Positions 1 through 6,711 of a stretch of 14,261 nt of DNA are shown piece after piece (position 1 is the first letter of the stretch; each line of letters starts with the position of its first letter). The position numbers and the translations under genes were made by a program. The notes under the pieces are model-generated. The model was not told the origin of the DNA and made no database searches. It saw only the letters and a list, made by a program, of their open reading frames with translations. The DNA lies in contig JANNKX010000074.1 of assembly GCA_031396505.1 (NCBI GenBank), positions 1-14,261 of the forward strand. The letters are read 5' to 3'. The DNA is from JAAFHS01 sp031396505. Lineage in GTDB: Bacteria > Pseudomonadota > Alphaproteobacteria > Rhodobacterales > Rhodobacteraceae.

Positions 1-12
1 AGTCGGGGTGGA

Positions 13-552
13 TCAGGCCGCCATCAGCGCGGGCGCCGCCGGGAAATCGACCGGCACCTTGGTCGCGGCGTGCAGGTAGTTGGTCACCGTCTTGTCGCCG
101 ATGGTCACGATCACATCGACCAGGTTTTCGACCGTCCAGCCCGCGGCAAAGAAGGCATCCTTCGCCTTATCGCTGGCCTGGCCACGGTTCACCGTGATGT
201 CTTGCGTCAGCTTTGCCAGCGCGTCGAGCTCGGCATCGAACGCGGCGCCGCCCGCGCGAATTTCCAGAATCTGCGCCGGGGTAAAGCCAACCATGCCGCC
301 GATAACGGTATGTGCCGCCAGACAATAGCTGCAAGAATTGACCTGGCTGACCACAAGGTTGACGACCTCCCGCGCCTTGCCGGTGATCGAGGATTTGGCC
401 GATTGCAGCGCAAGATAGCTGCCCAGCGCATTTTCGGAATGCGCGAGTGTCGCGTAAAGGTTCGGCACCATGCCAAGCTGGCCTTTCAGGGCATCGAACA
501 TCGCCTGATTGGCGGGGCTGACGTCGTCGCGGGTGGGGACGGTGATTTTCAT
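13..552 (-). CDS. AhpD / carboxymuconolactone decarboxylase-family protein (peroxidase-related)
   Basis: A 179-residue protein of the AhpD-like fold family. Residues 62-81 carry the family signature: Glu62, then Cys74-Ser-Tyr-Cys77 and His81 (C-x2-C-x3-H). In AhpD this cysteine pair with its proton relay reduces peroxides or thiol partners. Members with an intact CxxC, like this one, are usually thiol-dependent peroxidase-like enzymes rather than true gamma-carboxymuconolactone decarboxylases, which lack the pair. The ATG at 552 is chosen because a GGAGAG ribosome site lies 9-10 bases upstream; a TTG at 567 in the same frame would begin inside that site. The gene is divergent from a LysR-type regulator across 111 bp, so that regulator probably controls it. 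The substrate cannot be told, and nothing links it to phosphonate metabolism. Family assignment is firm; function is not. Confidence 0.88.
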   Translation of the reverse strand: MKITVPTRDDVSPANQAMFDALKGQLGMVPNLYATLAHSENALGSYLALQSAKSSITGKAREVVNLVVSQVNSCSYCLAAHTVIGGMVGFTPAQILEIRAGGAAFDAELDALAKLTQDITVNRGQASDKAKDAFFAAGWTVENLVDVIVTIGDKTVTNYLHAATKVPVDFPAAPALMAA

Positions 553-663
553 GCTGGGTCTCTCCAAAGTTGGGTGGGTTGTTGCGATGGCCTGAAACTA
601 GACGTCATTATAAATTTCGATAATGATGCGGTTTTGTATATCATTGATACGCAAGGTGCAGGA
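553..663. promoter_or_regulatory. Divergent promoter region of the AhpD-like and LysR genes
   Basis: A 111-bp gap, markedly AT-rich between 607 and 649 in an otherwise GC-rich window. On the minus strand 607-612 reads TATAAT, a perfect -10 hexamer 55 bp from the AhpD-like start, though no good -35 is seen. On the plus strand GATAAT at 619-624 could serve the regulator. A short dyad TATC-ATT-GATA lies at 639-649 and fits the loose T-N11-A pattern of LysR-type sites. The promoter and operator calls are by eye only. Confidence 0.4.
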
Positions 664-1575
664 ATGAACGCGGGGCTTCTGGAACATATCCGCACCTTTG
701 TGCGCGCCGTTGAAACCGGCAGCTTTACCGCCGTGGCTCGGGAACAGAGCCAAAGCCAACCCACTGTCAGCCGCCAGATCTCGGCATTGGAAGAACACCT
801 TGGCGTGCGCCTTTTGCAACGCACCACGCGCGCCTTGACCCTCACGGATGAGGGGCGCAGCTATTATGCCCATGCGCGCGGCCTGCTTGACGCGGTGGAG
901 GAAGCGGCCCTTGCGGTCAATCCCGATGCAGCGGTCCGCGGCACATTGCGGATCGCCGCACCGCTGGCCTTTGCGCGCCTGCATCTGATGCCGCGCATGG
1001 CCCGCTTTCTGGATATGCATCCCGATCTACGCACTGACTGGGTGCTGGGCGACCGCCCCGTCGATCTGGTCGAAGAAGGCGTCGATCTTGCGATCCGCAT
1101 CGGCCGCGTCACCGACCAAGGGCTGATCGCGCGGCGGATCGGACAGATGCGGCGCGTGACTGTGGCGCGGCCCGACTACTTTGCGCGCCATGGGCGACCG
1201 CAGCACCCCCGTGACCTCGCGGCGCATGATTGCATCGTCTACACCGGCCTCGCGACTGTGGATGAATGGCATTTCGTCGGGCGTGACGACACGCCCATCA
1301 TGGTCAAGGTCGCTGGCCGCATCCGGGTCAGCGCGTCCGAGGGCATGCGCTCTGCCCTGCTCGAAGGGCTGGGTCTCGCTGTGTGCCCGACCTGGCTGTT
1401 CACCGACGAGATCGAGACAGGCGTGGTGGAACAGGTGCTGACCGACTTTGAGCCCGCCCCGCTGCCGATTCAGGCCGTTTATCCCAGCCGCCGCCTTGTT
1501 CCACCACGGGTTCGCGCCTTTGTGGACTATCTTATTGAAGAATTCCGCGCCGACCCCCGGCTGATGATCTTCTGA
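664..1575 (+). CDS. LysR-family transcriptional regulator
   Basis: A 303-residue LysR-type regulator of ordinary family length. Residues 5-64 form the winged helix-turn-helix: the run from Ser20 through the PTVSRQISALE segment (33-43) and GVRLLQRTTRALTLTDEG is the classic LysR signature. Residues from about 90 to 295 are the two-lobed effector-binding domain, starting at GTLRIAAPLAFARLHLMP, as in the CrgA/DsdC-like group that often controls an adjacent divergent enzyme gene. The ATG at 664 gives a canonical N-terminus; the open frame continues far upstream, but only as antisense of the neighbouring gene. The ribosome site is weak (AAGGTGCAGG just upstream). The likely target is the divergent AhpD-like gene, and perhaps its own promoter. 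The inducer is unknown. Confidence 0.93.
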   Translation: MNAGLLEHIRTFVRAVETGSFTAVAREQSQSQPTVSRQISALEEHLGVRLLQRTTRALTLTDEGRSYYAHARGLLDAVEEAALAVNPDAAVRGTLRIAAPLAFARLHLMPRMARFLDMHPDLRTDWVLGDRPVDLVEEGVDLAIRIGRVTDQGLIARRIGQMRRVTVARPDYFARHGRPQHPRDLAAHDCIVYTGLATVDEWHFVGRDDTPIMVKVAGRIRVSASEGMRSALLEGLGLAVCPTWLFTDEIETGVVEQVLTDFEPAPLPIQAVYPSRRLVPPRVRAFVDYLIEEFRADPRLMIF

Positions 1576-1630
1576 CAACAAACCACCCCACCAAGCCCTC
1601 TGGTGCCATTTGCCCCAGCCGTCGGCCTGC

Positions 1631-2773
1631 TCAGGCCACGCGGTTGCCTTGCACCCATGTACCGCGCAGCGCCGCTGCCCCTGCGATCTGCGCCACCCGG
1701 ATCACGTCCGCACGCGCGCCAATGTCCAGATGCCCACGGTCGGCCAAGCCCGCCGCCGCCGCCGGGGCCGCCGTTACCGTTGCCACACCGCGCGCCACAT
1801 CGCCCCAGATATCGCCCAGCATCAATGCCGCCGACAGCAACGCCGACGGCACATAATCCGACGACACGATATCCAGCAGATCCGCCTCGGCCAGCGCCTG
1901 TGCTGCCACATTGCCCGAATGCGACCCGCCCCGGATCAGGTTCGGTGCCCCCATCATCACCTTGATCCCCGCCGCCCGGCAGGCCCGCGCCGCCTCTTCC
2001 GTCGTGGGAAATTCGGCAAAATGCGCGCCGTGTGTGGCGGATACCGCCACCTGCCCTGCCGTCGTGTCATCATGGCTGGCCAGCACCGCGCCATACCGAC
2101 GCGCCGCAGCCACCGCTGCCGCCTCGTGGACCGCCCCCAACCGCGCAGACAACGCAACCTGCCCCGCCACATGTTCGGCAAAACCCTCTTCGGACAGGCC
2201 ATGCTTGCCGCAAACGTAATTCTTCAACTGCGCCAGATCGCGGAATTGCCGCTGACCCGGCGTGTGGTCCATCAGGCTGACGATGCCCACCCGGTCTGCC
2301 GGGCCGAACTTGTCCAACTCCGCAACCAGCGTTTCCGAACACACCTCGGCCCGCAGGTGCAGGAAATGGCTGATCCGCAAGGCCCCTTTGGCGCGCAGAT
2401 CCAGAATTTCATCCGCCAGCGCCCGCGCGTATTCGCCGTAATTCGCCTTGGCGTTCGATACGACAGACCCCACCCGCAGCGCGTCAAACACCGTGGTAAT
2501 CCCCACGCTGGCCAGTTCGCCATCATGCGCAATGATTGCCGCCGCATGCGGCCAGTTCACCTTGGGGCGCGGCTCGATATGGCGTTCCAGGTTGTCGGTG
2601 TGCAGCTCGATCAACCCCGGCAACACCAGATCACCACCGCAATCCACCGCCCCAACAGGCACACCTGCGCCTGTGTCGATGCCCGCGACGACACCGTTTG
2701 ACAGGTGAACCGCCCCCCGGATCACCTCGGTTGGCAGCACAAGCATCGCATTGGCAAGGATCGTATCCGTCAT
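1631..2773 (-). CDS. phnM: Alpha-D-ribose 1-methylphosphonate 5-triphosphate diphosphatase, PhnM (copy 1, canonical)
   Basis: A 380-residue amidohydrolase-superfamily enzyme that removes pyrophosphate from ribose-phosphonate triphosphate, producing the 5-phosphate used by PhnJ. From memory it follows E. coli PhnM closely along its length. The metal motif is ELHTDN (residues 56-61, His58 and Asp60), followed by EPRPKV, VSLMDHTPGQRQF (165-177), LASHDD (231-236), MGAPN (274-278), RGGSHSGNVAA and SSDY (304-307), all PhnM hallmarks. The ATG at 2773 has AAAGG about 9 bases upstream. The gene lies on the core operon strand but is cut off from phnN by an oppositely oriented gene, so it probably has its own promoter in the 95-bp gap at 2774-2868. 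It converges with the LysR gene across 55 bp. A second PhnM-like enzyme sits at 9721-10902; this copy is the better match to the characterised enzyme. Confidence 0.95.
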   Translation of the reverse strand: MTDTILANAMLVLPTEVIRGAVHLSNGVVAGIDTGAGVPVGAVDCGGDLVLPGLIELHTDNLERHIEPRPKVNWPHAAAIIAHDGELASVGITTVFDALRVGSVVSNAKANYGEYARALADEILDLRAKGALRISHFLHLRAEVCSETLVAELDKFGPADRVGIVSLMDHTPGQRQFRDLAQLKNYVCGKHGLSEEGFAEHVAGQVALSARLGAVHEAAAVAAARRYGAVLASHDDTTAGQVAVSATHGAHFAEFPTTEEAARACRAAGIKVMMGAPNLIRGGSHSGNVAAQALAEADLLDIVSSDYVPSALLSAALMLGDIWGDVARGVATVTAAPAAAAGLADRGHLDIGARADVIRVAQIAGAAALRGTWVQGNRVA

Positions 2774-2868
2774 CAGTCTGGCCTTTGGGTTGACGCGCCG
2801 CGCGCGAAGGTTTGCAATGGCAGCGCCGTGTCACAGCGATGTGACATCGGGCAGGTAGGGGCGGCAGG
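2774..2868. promoter_or_regulatory. Divergent promoter region with an 18-bp palindrome, possible Pho-box or operator
   Basis: A 95-bp gap between phnM copy 1 (-) and the DUF1045 gene (+). At 2829-2846 it reads TGTCACA-GCGA-TGTGACA, a perfect 7-bp inverted repeat. The same bases can be read as an imperfect direct repeat of period 11 (TGTCACA/TGTGACA, 6 of 7), the geometry of PhoB boxes built on CTGTCAT. Phosphonate genes are commonly PhoB-controlled, so both readings are reasonable. AGGGG about 8 bases before the ATG at 2869 is the probable ribosome site of the plus-strand gene. Confidence 0.45.
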
Positions 2869-3555
2869 ATGGAACAGTTTACACGCTTTGCAATCTACTA
2901 TGCGCCGCGCCCCGGTGCGTTCGCCGATGCGACCGCCCGCTGGCTGGGCTGGGATGCGCAGGCCGGCTGCGCGGCGGCGCAAACGGATCCCGGCATCACC
3001 GATTTCGCAGCACTTACCGCTGACCCGCGCAAATACGGCTTTCACGGCACCCTGAAAGCCCCCTTCAGGGTGATGCCCGGTGTCACCGAAGCCTTGCTGA
3101 CGCGCGCCTGCAATGCACTTGCCGCCCGCATCGCCCCGGTCACCCTGCCCGGCCTGCATCTGGGCCTGATCGACGGCTTTCTTGCCTTGACCCCGATTGG
3201 CGACACCGGCACCCTGAACGCACTTGCCATGCAGGTGGTGCAGGGGTTTGAACCGTTTCGCGCGCCCCTGACTGCCACCGAGATCGCCCGCCGCAATCCC
3301 GCCAACCTGACCGCGCGGCAGCACGAAAACCTGATGACCTACGGTTATCCCTATATCCGCGACGATTTCCAGTTTCACCTCACGCTGACCGGACGCCTGA
3401 CCCCGGATCAGGCCCCACCCATCGAACAGGCCGCACGTCAGATGCTTGCCCCCCATATCGCGGGCGCGTTCACGCTGCACGACATCTGCCTGTGCGGCGA
3501 GCATGCGCAAACCCGGAAGTTTCACGTGCTGCACCGCGCGCCCCTGACCGCCTGA
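2869..3555 (+). CDS. DUF1045 phosphonate-metabolism protein, 2H phosphoesterase-like
   Basis: A 228-residue protein recognisable as the DUF1045 family linked to C-P lyase loci, from the N-terminal RFAIYYAP, WLGWD and KYGFHGTLKAPF motifs. It carries two H-x-T motifs, His59-Gly-Thr61 and His170-Leu-Thr172, spaced as in 2H phosphoesterases, whose paired histidines act on cyclic phosphates and related esters. In the C-P lyase pathway PhnJ leaves 5-phosphoribosyl 1,2-cyclic phosphate, normally opened by PhnP; no phnP is seen here. Eukaryotic 2H enzymes open ADP-ribose 1'',2''-cyclic phosphate, a very similar bond, so a PhnP-replacing role is plausible but inferred. The gene is divergent from phnM and its 3' end overlaps the convergent phnN by 34 bp. 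The start has AGGGG upstream. The family call is firm; the reaction is unproven. Confidence 0.9.
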   Translation: MEQFTRFAIYYAPRPGAFADATARWLGWDAQAGCAAAQTDPGITDFAALTADPRKYGFHGTLKAPFRVMPGVTEALLTRACNALAARIAPVTLPGLHLGLIDGFLALTPIGDTGTLNALAMQVVQGFEPFRAPLTATEIARRNPANLTARQHENLMTYGYPYIRDDFQFHLTLTGRLTPDQAPPIEQAARQMLAPHIAGAFTLHDICLCGEHAQTRKFHVLHRAPLTA

Positions 3556-4079
3556 ATCGCCGCCAACAGCCGTGCAATGCCCACCGACTGCGTGTCATCA
3601 TTGCACACCTCCAGCACCGTCAAACCTGCAGGCAGCACATGCGCCGCCCGTGCCAGCCGCCCCGCAATATCATCCGCGCCCTCGCGCCCCCGTGCCAGCA
3701 AACGCGCCGCCAATACCTCGTCCGGTGCCGTGATCCGCACCACCATCAACCCCGGATAGGCCGCCTGCGCCACCGGCAGCGCCGCGCGCGACCCGTTGAA
3801 CATCACATCCCGCCCCTGTGTCAGTGGGGCAAGCTCTGCATGCGTGATGCCATACCACAACCCATGCGCCTGCCAATGCAGCACGAAATCACCCTGTGCC
3901 CTGCGCGCCGCGAACGTGTCCGCACTCACCCCCTCAAACGGCTCACCCCCCGCCTCGGCAGGACGTGTGATCACCCGCCGCGCCCAATGCAACGTCGGAT
4001 CCGCCGCCACCGCGCCCGCCAGCAACGTGTCCTTGCCTGCACCCGATGGCCCCACAACCGCAAACAGTTGCCCCGTCAC
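3522..4079 (-). CDS. phnN: Ribose 1,5-bisphosphate phosphokinase PhnN
   Basis: A 185-residue P-loop kinase of the guanylate-kinase-like PhnN type, which phosphorylates ribose 1,5-bisphosphate with ATP to PRPP, the last step of the C-P lyase pathway. The Walker A loop GPSGAGKD (residues 10-17) follows a short FAVV strand. The VITRP segment (36-40) and HGLWYGI (72-78) are typical of PhnN. The length matches E. coli PhnN (about 185). The start is GTG at 4079; its GTGA overlaps the stop of phnL by 4 nt, implying translational coupling at the distal end of the core operon. The 3' end overlaps the oppositely directed DUF1045 gene by 34 bp. Confidence 0.93.
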   Translation of the reverse strand: MTGQLFAVVGPSGAGKDTLLAGAVAADPTLHWARRVITRPAEAGGEPFEGVSADTFAARRAQGDFVLHWQAHGLWYGITHAELAPLTQGRDVMFNGSRAALPVAQAAYPGLMVVRITAPDEVLAARLLARGREGADDIAGRLARAAHVLPAGLTVLEVCNDDTQSVGIARLLAAIQAVRGARCST

Positions 4080-4759
4080 GCAGCACGCTCCGGCGCGAAC
4101 GCCCCCACATCCACCAACCGGTCGCAGACCTGCGCCCGCGCCGCCTCGTCATGGAAAATCCCCAAAATCGCCGCCCCGCGCGCCTTCGCTTCGGCAATCA
4201 GATCCAGCACGACCGCCCGGTTGACCGCATCCAGACTGGCCGTCGGCTCATCCAGCAACAACACCGGATAAGCATGCGCAAAGCCCCGCGCGATATTGAC
4301 GCGCTGCTGTTCCCCCCCCGAAAACGTCGTCGGCGACAGCGCCCACAGCCGTTCCGGAATGTTCAGCCGTGCCAGCAACGCCGCCGCCCGCAAGCGTGCC
4401 GCATCGGCAGACCGCCCCAGCATCTGTAACGGCTCGGCCACCACCTCAATCGTCGGCACCCGTGGCACCACCCGCAGAAACTGGCTGACATACCCCAGTG
4501 TATCGCGCCGCAGGCTGATCACGTCACGCGGGCTGGCCTGCACCACATCCACACCCGCCACCCGGATCACCCCCGATGCCGCGCGGTAATTGCCCCAGAC
4601 CATCCGCATCAGCGTGGATTTCCCCGCCCCCGATGCCCCCGTCAACCCGACGCATTCGCCCGCCGCGACGCAAAGCCCCGCCCCCGCCATGACCGTAATC
4701 ACCGTGCCGCCTTGATTGTGCAGCGTAAAGGTCTTTGAAACATCCGATATGTCGATCAC
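4076..4759 (-). CDS. phnL: C-P lyase ABC-type ATPase PhnL
   Basis: A 227-residue ABC ATPase matching PhnL (about 226 in E. coli). It shows Walker A GASGAGKST (41-49), a Q-loop near Gln93 in YVSQFLRVVPRV, the ABC signature FSGGEQQ (146-152), Walker B LLLDEP (167-172) and the switch His203. The N-terminus, VSKTFTLHNQGG, is typical of PhnL. With PhnI, PhnG and PhnH it supports formation of the ribose 1-phosphonate triphosphate, probably as a catalytic or assembly subunit rather than a transporter. The GTG at 4759 is preferred: it lies 1 nt after the phnK stop, AGGTG lies just upstream, and the length then matches the family. An upstream ATG at 4816 in frame would add 19 residues lying over phnK, which is unlikely. 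Confidence 0.93.
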   Translation of the reverse strand: MIDISDVSKTFTLHNQGGTVITVMAGAGLCVAAGECVGLTGASGAGKSTLMRMVWGNYRAASGVIRVAGVDVVQASPRDVISLRRDTLGYVSQFLRVVPRVPTIEVVAEPLQMLGRSADAARLRAAALLARLNIPERLWALSPTTFSGGEQQRVNIARGFAHAYPVLLLDEPTASLDAVNRAVVLDLIAEAKARGAAILGIFHDEAARAQVCDRLVDVGAFAPERAA

Positions 4760-4760
4760 A

Positions 4761-5573
4761 TCACACCTGCAAAACCGATGAAACCAAAAGCTGCGTGTAG
4801 GCATGCTGCGGATCATCCAGCACCTGATCCGTCAACCCCTGCTCGATCACCCGCCCGTCCTTCATCACCATCAGCCGGTCGGCCAGCAACCGCACCACCG
4901 CAAGGTCATGCGTCACCAGAATCGCCGACAACCCCATTTCCCGCACCAGCCCGCGTAGCAAGTCCAACAATCGCGCCTGAACCGACACATCAAGGCCCCC
5001 AGTGGGTTCATCCATGAACACCAGACGCGGCCCGGTGATCAGGTTGCGCGCGATCTGCAGGCGTTGCTGCATCCCGCCCGAAAACTGCGACGGACGGTCA
5101 TCAATCCGGTCTGGCGCAATTTCCACCCGCCCCGTCCAGTCAATCGCCCGCGCGCGGATGTCGCCGTAGTGCCGCGCGCCAATCGCCATCAGCCGCTCGC
5201 CCACATTGCCGCCCGCACTGATCCCCATGCGCAACCCGTCGCGTGGGTTTTGGTGCACAAACGCCCAGTCCGTCCGCGCCAGCCGCCGCCGTTCGGGTTC
5301 CGACATCGTCACCGTGTCGCGTGGCCCGGTGCCTGTATCAAAGATCACCATCCCCGCATCAGGCGTCAGATGCCCGGCAAGACACGACAGCAGCGTCGAT
5401 TTGCCCGACCCGCTTTCGCCGACGATCCCCAACACCTCACCCGGATACAGATCAAAGCTCACATCCTCACAACCGATCCGTCCGCCATAGAATTTCGACA
5501 GCCCTGCCACCTGCAACAAGGGTGTATCCGCCAGATTGCTCTTTGCCAGAAACTGCAAACCTTGCGCCCCCAT
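4761..5573 (-). CDS. phnK: C-P lyase ABC-type ATPase PhnK
   Basis: A 270-residue ABC ATPase of the PhnK type, somewhat longer than E. coli PhnK (about 252) because of roughly 18 extra N-terminal residues. Motifs are Walker A GESGSGKST (52-60), Q-loop Gln108 in FVHQNPRDGLRM, signature FSGGMQQ (164-170), Walker B LVFMDEP (184-190) and switch His222 in THDLAVV. The HQNPRDGLRM and TGGLDVSVQARLLDLLR stretches are characteristic of PhnK. In the E. coli complex PhnK binds PhnJ, and its ATP-driven dimerisation opens the active site. The ATG at 5573 shares one base with the phnJ stop (TGATG), with AAAGGTGG upstream; a GTG at 5576 would add one residue. It is directly followed by phnL. Confidence 0.95.
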   Translation of the reverse strand: MGAQGLQFLAKSNLADTPLLQVAGLSKFYGGRIGCEDVSFDLYPGEVLGIVGESGSGKSTLLSCLAGHLTPDAGMVIFDTGTGPRDTVTMSEPERRRLARTDWAFVHQNPRDGLRMGISAGGNVGERLMAIGARHYGDIRARAIDWTGRVEIAPDRIDDRPSQFSGGMQQRLQIARNLITGPRLVFMDEPTGGLDVSVQARLLDLLRGLVREMGLSAILVTHDLAVVRLLADRLMVMKDGRVIEQGLTDQVLDDPQHAYTQLLVSSVLQV

Positions 5574-6451
5574 CACGCACCACCTTTTGGCGTCAACGCA
5601 CCCAACCGCCCGACATGCCCCGCATCACGCCGCTGCGCGCAGAAATCCGTGTCCGAACACACAAACATCCGCCCCCCGTGATCGTCGATCACCACCTCAT
5701 CCAGGTAACTGTCTGCTGATGCACATAAATCGCAATCATGCGCCGCCTTTGACGCCACGAACGGATGATCATCGAAATCAAGGCTGACCACGTCCGTATA
5801 GGGCGGCAGCGCATAGATCCGCTGTTCGCGCCCTGCCCCAAACAACTGGATCGCCGCATTGCCACCCAGCTTCGGGTTGTCAAACTTGGGGATCGGCGAC
5901 GGGTCCATCACATACCGCCCCTCAACCTTCACCGGATAATCATACGATGTCGCAATCTGCCCATGCCGCGCGATGTCCTCGTACAGCTTCACATGCATCA
6001 AACCGTATTCTTCCAACTCGTGCATCTTGCGCGTTTCCGTCTCGCGCGGTTCCAGAAAACGCAGCGGTTCCGGGATCGGCACTTGGTACACAAGGATCTG
6101 GCCTTCGCGCAGCGGCGTCTCGGGAATCCGATGCCGCGTCTGGATGATCGTCGCATCGGCCGTCTTTTCCGTCACGGCAACCCCTGCCGTGCGTTCAAAA
6201 AATTTGCGGATCGACACAGCGTTCGTTGTGTCATCCGCCCCCTGATCAATCACCTTCAATGTATCATCCGGCACCAGACACGCCGCCGTCACCTGCACCC
6301 CGCCTGTGCCCCAGCCATAGGGCATCGGCATTTCGCGGCTGGCAAAGGGCACCTGATACCCCGGCACTGCCACTGCCTTCAGGATCGCGCGGCGTATCAT
6401 CCGTTTCGTCGCTTCATCCAGATAGGCAAAGTTATAGGCTTGATCTGTCAT
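5573..6451 (-). CDS. phnJ: Alpha-D-ribose 1-methylphosphonate 5-phosphate C-P lyase PhnJ (radical SAM)
   Basis: A 292-residue catalytic subunit that cleaves the C-P bond by radical S-adenosylmethionine chemistry, giving an alkane (methane from methylphosphonate) and 5-phosphoribosyl 1,2-cyclic phosphate. The unusual Fe-S ligand set is intact: Cys240, Cys243, Cys265 and Cys271, spaced C-x2-C-x21-C-x5-C as in E. coli. The glycyl-radical candidate is Gly31 in VPGYQVPF, equivalent to E. coli Gly32. REMPMPYGWGTGG, VIDQGADDTTNAVSIR and QTRHRIPETPL are nearly invariant PhnJ stretches. The C-terminus is about 10 residues longer than in E. coli. The ATG at 6451 has a poor ribosome site; it lies 256 bp after the phnI stop, a larger gap than elsewhere in the operon. 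It overlaps the phnK start by one base. Confidence 0.97.
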   Translation of the reverse strand: MTDQAYNFAYLDEATKRMIRRAILKAVAVPGYQVPFASREMPMPYGWGTGGVQVTAACLVPDDTLKVIDQGADDTTNAVSIRKFFERTAGVAVTEKTADATIIQTRHRIPETPLREGQILVYQVPIPEPLRFLEPRETETRKMHELEEYGLMHVKLYEDIARHGQIATSYDYPVKVEGRYVMDPSPIPKFDNPKLGGNAAIQLFGAGREQRIYALPPYTDVVSLDFDDHPFVASKAAHDCDLCASADSYLDEVVIDDHGGRMFVCSDTDFCAQRRDAGHVGRLGALTPKGGA

Positions 6452-6711
6452 CAGGATGGTTCCAGCATGTGTGCAGCAAACAGTTGCGGGGTGATATGAT
6501 GAACGCGTGGTCCATCGGTCTTTTGATTGGCGTCATTGTTCTGGCCGTCCTGTTGGCCCGCAACACAGGCAGGCGTCGGCGCAACGGGTCGGATGGCGGC
6601 TATTATGTCACCTCGTCGAATGATCGCGACGACCGCCGCGATGACAGGGACGACGACAATGATACAGGCGGCGATGATGGCGGCGGTGGCGACGGCGGCG
6701 ACTAACATCAT
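6451..6711 (-). CDS. Alternative small membrane-type ORF linking phnI and phnJ (competes with the plus-strand ORF)
   Basis: An 86-codon frame on the operon strand. Its ATG (6711) overlaps the phnI stop and its TGA (6453-6451) overlaps the phnJ start as TGATG. That is exactly how a coupled operon gene would sit. The product would begin with about 28 hydrophobic residues (Ala/Ile/Val-rich, one central Pro) followed by two arginines and a polar tail. It lies opposite the plus-strand small ORF with codon position 1 facing position 3, a register in which one real gene leaves the other strand open for free. The hydrophobic stretch could simply be the complement of Asp/Gly codons on the plus strand. 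ATA and CGA codons in pairs argue mildly against it. No recognised family. Probably only one of the two ORFs is real. Confidence 0.28.
   Translation of the reverse strand: MMLVAAVATAAIIAACIIVVVPVIAAVVAIIRRGDIIAAIRPVAPTPACVAGQQDGQNNDANQKTDGPRVHHITPQLFAAHMLEPS
6496..6705 (+). CDS. Small single-pass membrane protein with Arg/Asp/Gly-rich tail, antisense inside the phn operon
   Basis: A 69-residue frame on the strand opposite to the operon, filling the gap between phnJ and phnI. Residues 4-21 (AWSIGLLIGVIVLAVLLA) form one clear membrane helix, followed by RRRR at 26-29. A charged, low-complexity tail then alternates Asp and Arg (about 42-55) and ends in Gly/Asp (58-69). The positive patch after the helix predicts a cytoplasmic tail. 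About 72% of its third codon positions are G or C, in keeping with the genome. The ribosome site is weak (GGGGTG just upstream), a second ATG follows the first, and no promoter is visible. It ends 2 bp from the phnI stop. I do not recognise a family. A frame on the other strand (6451-6711) competes with it; which is expressed is unresolved. Confidence 0.5.
   Translation: MMNAWSIGLLIGVIVLAVLLARNTGRRRRNGSDGGYYVTSSNDRDDRRDDRDDDNDTGGDDGGGGDGGD

Noticed and set aside
70..663. In-frame upstream extension of the LysR gene
   Set aside because: It runs antisense over the AhpD-like gene and lacks LysR similarity; the ATG at 664 gives the standard N-terminus and length.
1589..1605. CACCA...TGGTG hairpin between LysR gene and phnM as a terminator
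   Set aside because: Only a 5-bp stem and no T-run on either side.
1610..2701. 363-codon plus-strand frame opposite phnM copy 1
   Set aside because: Arg/His/Pro-rich shadow; the opposite strand encodes a complete PhnM with all motifs.
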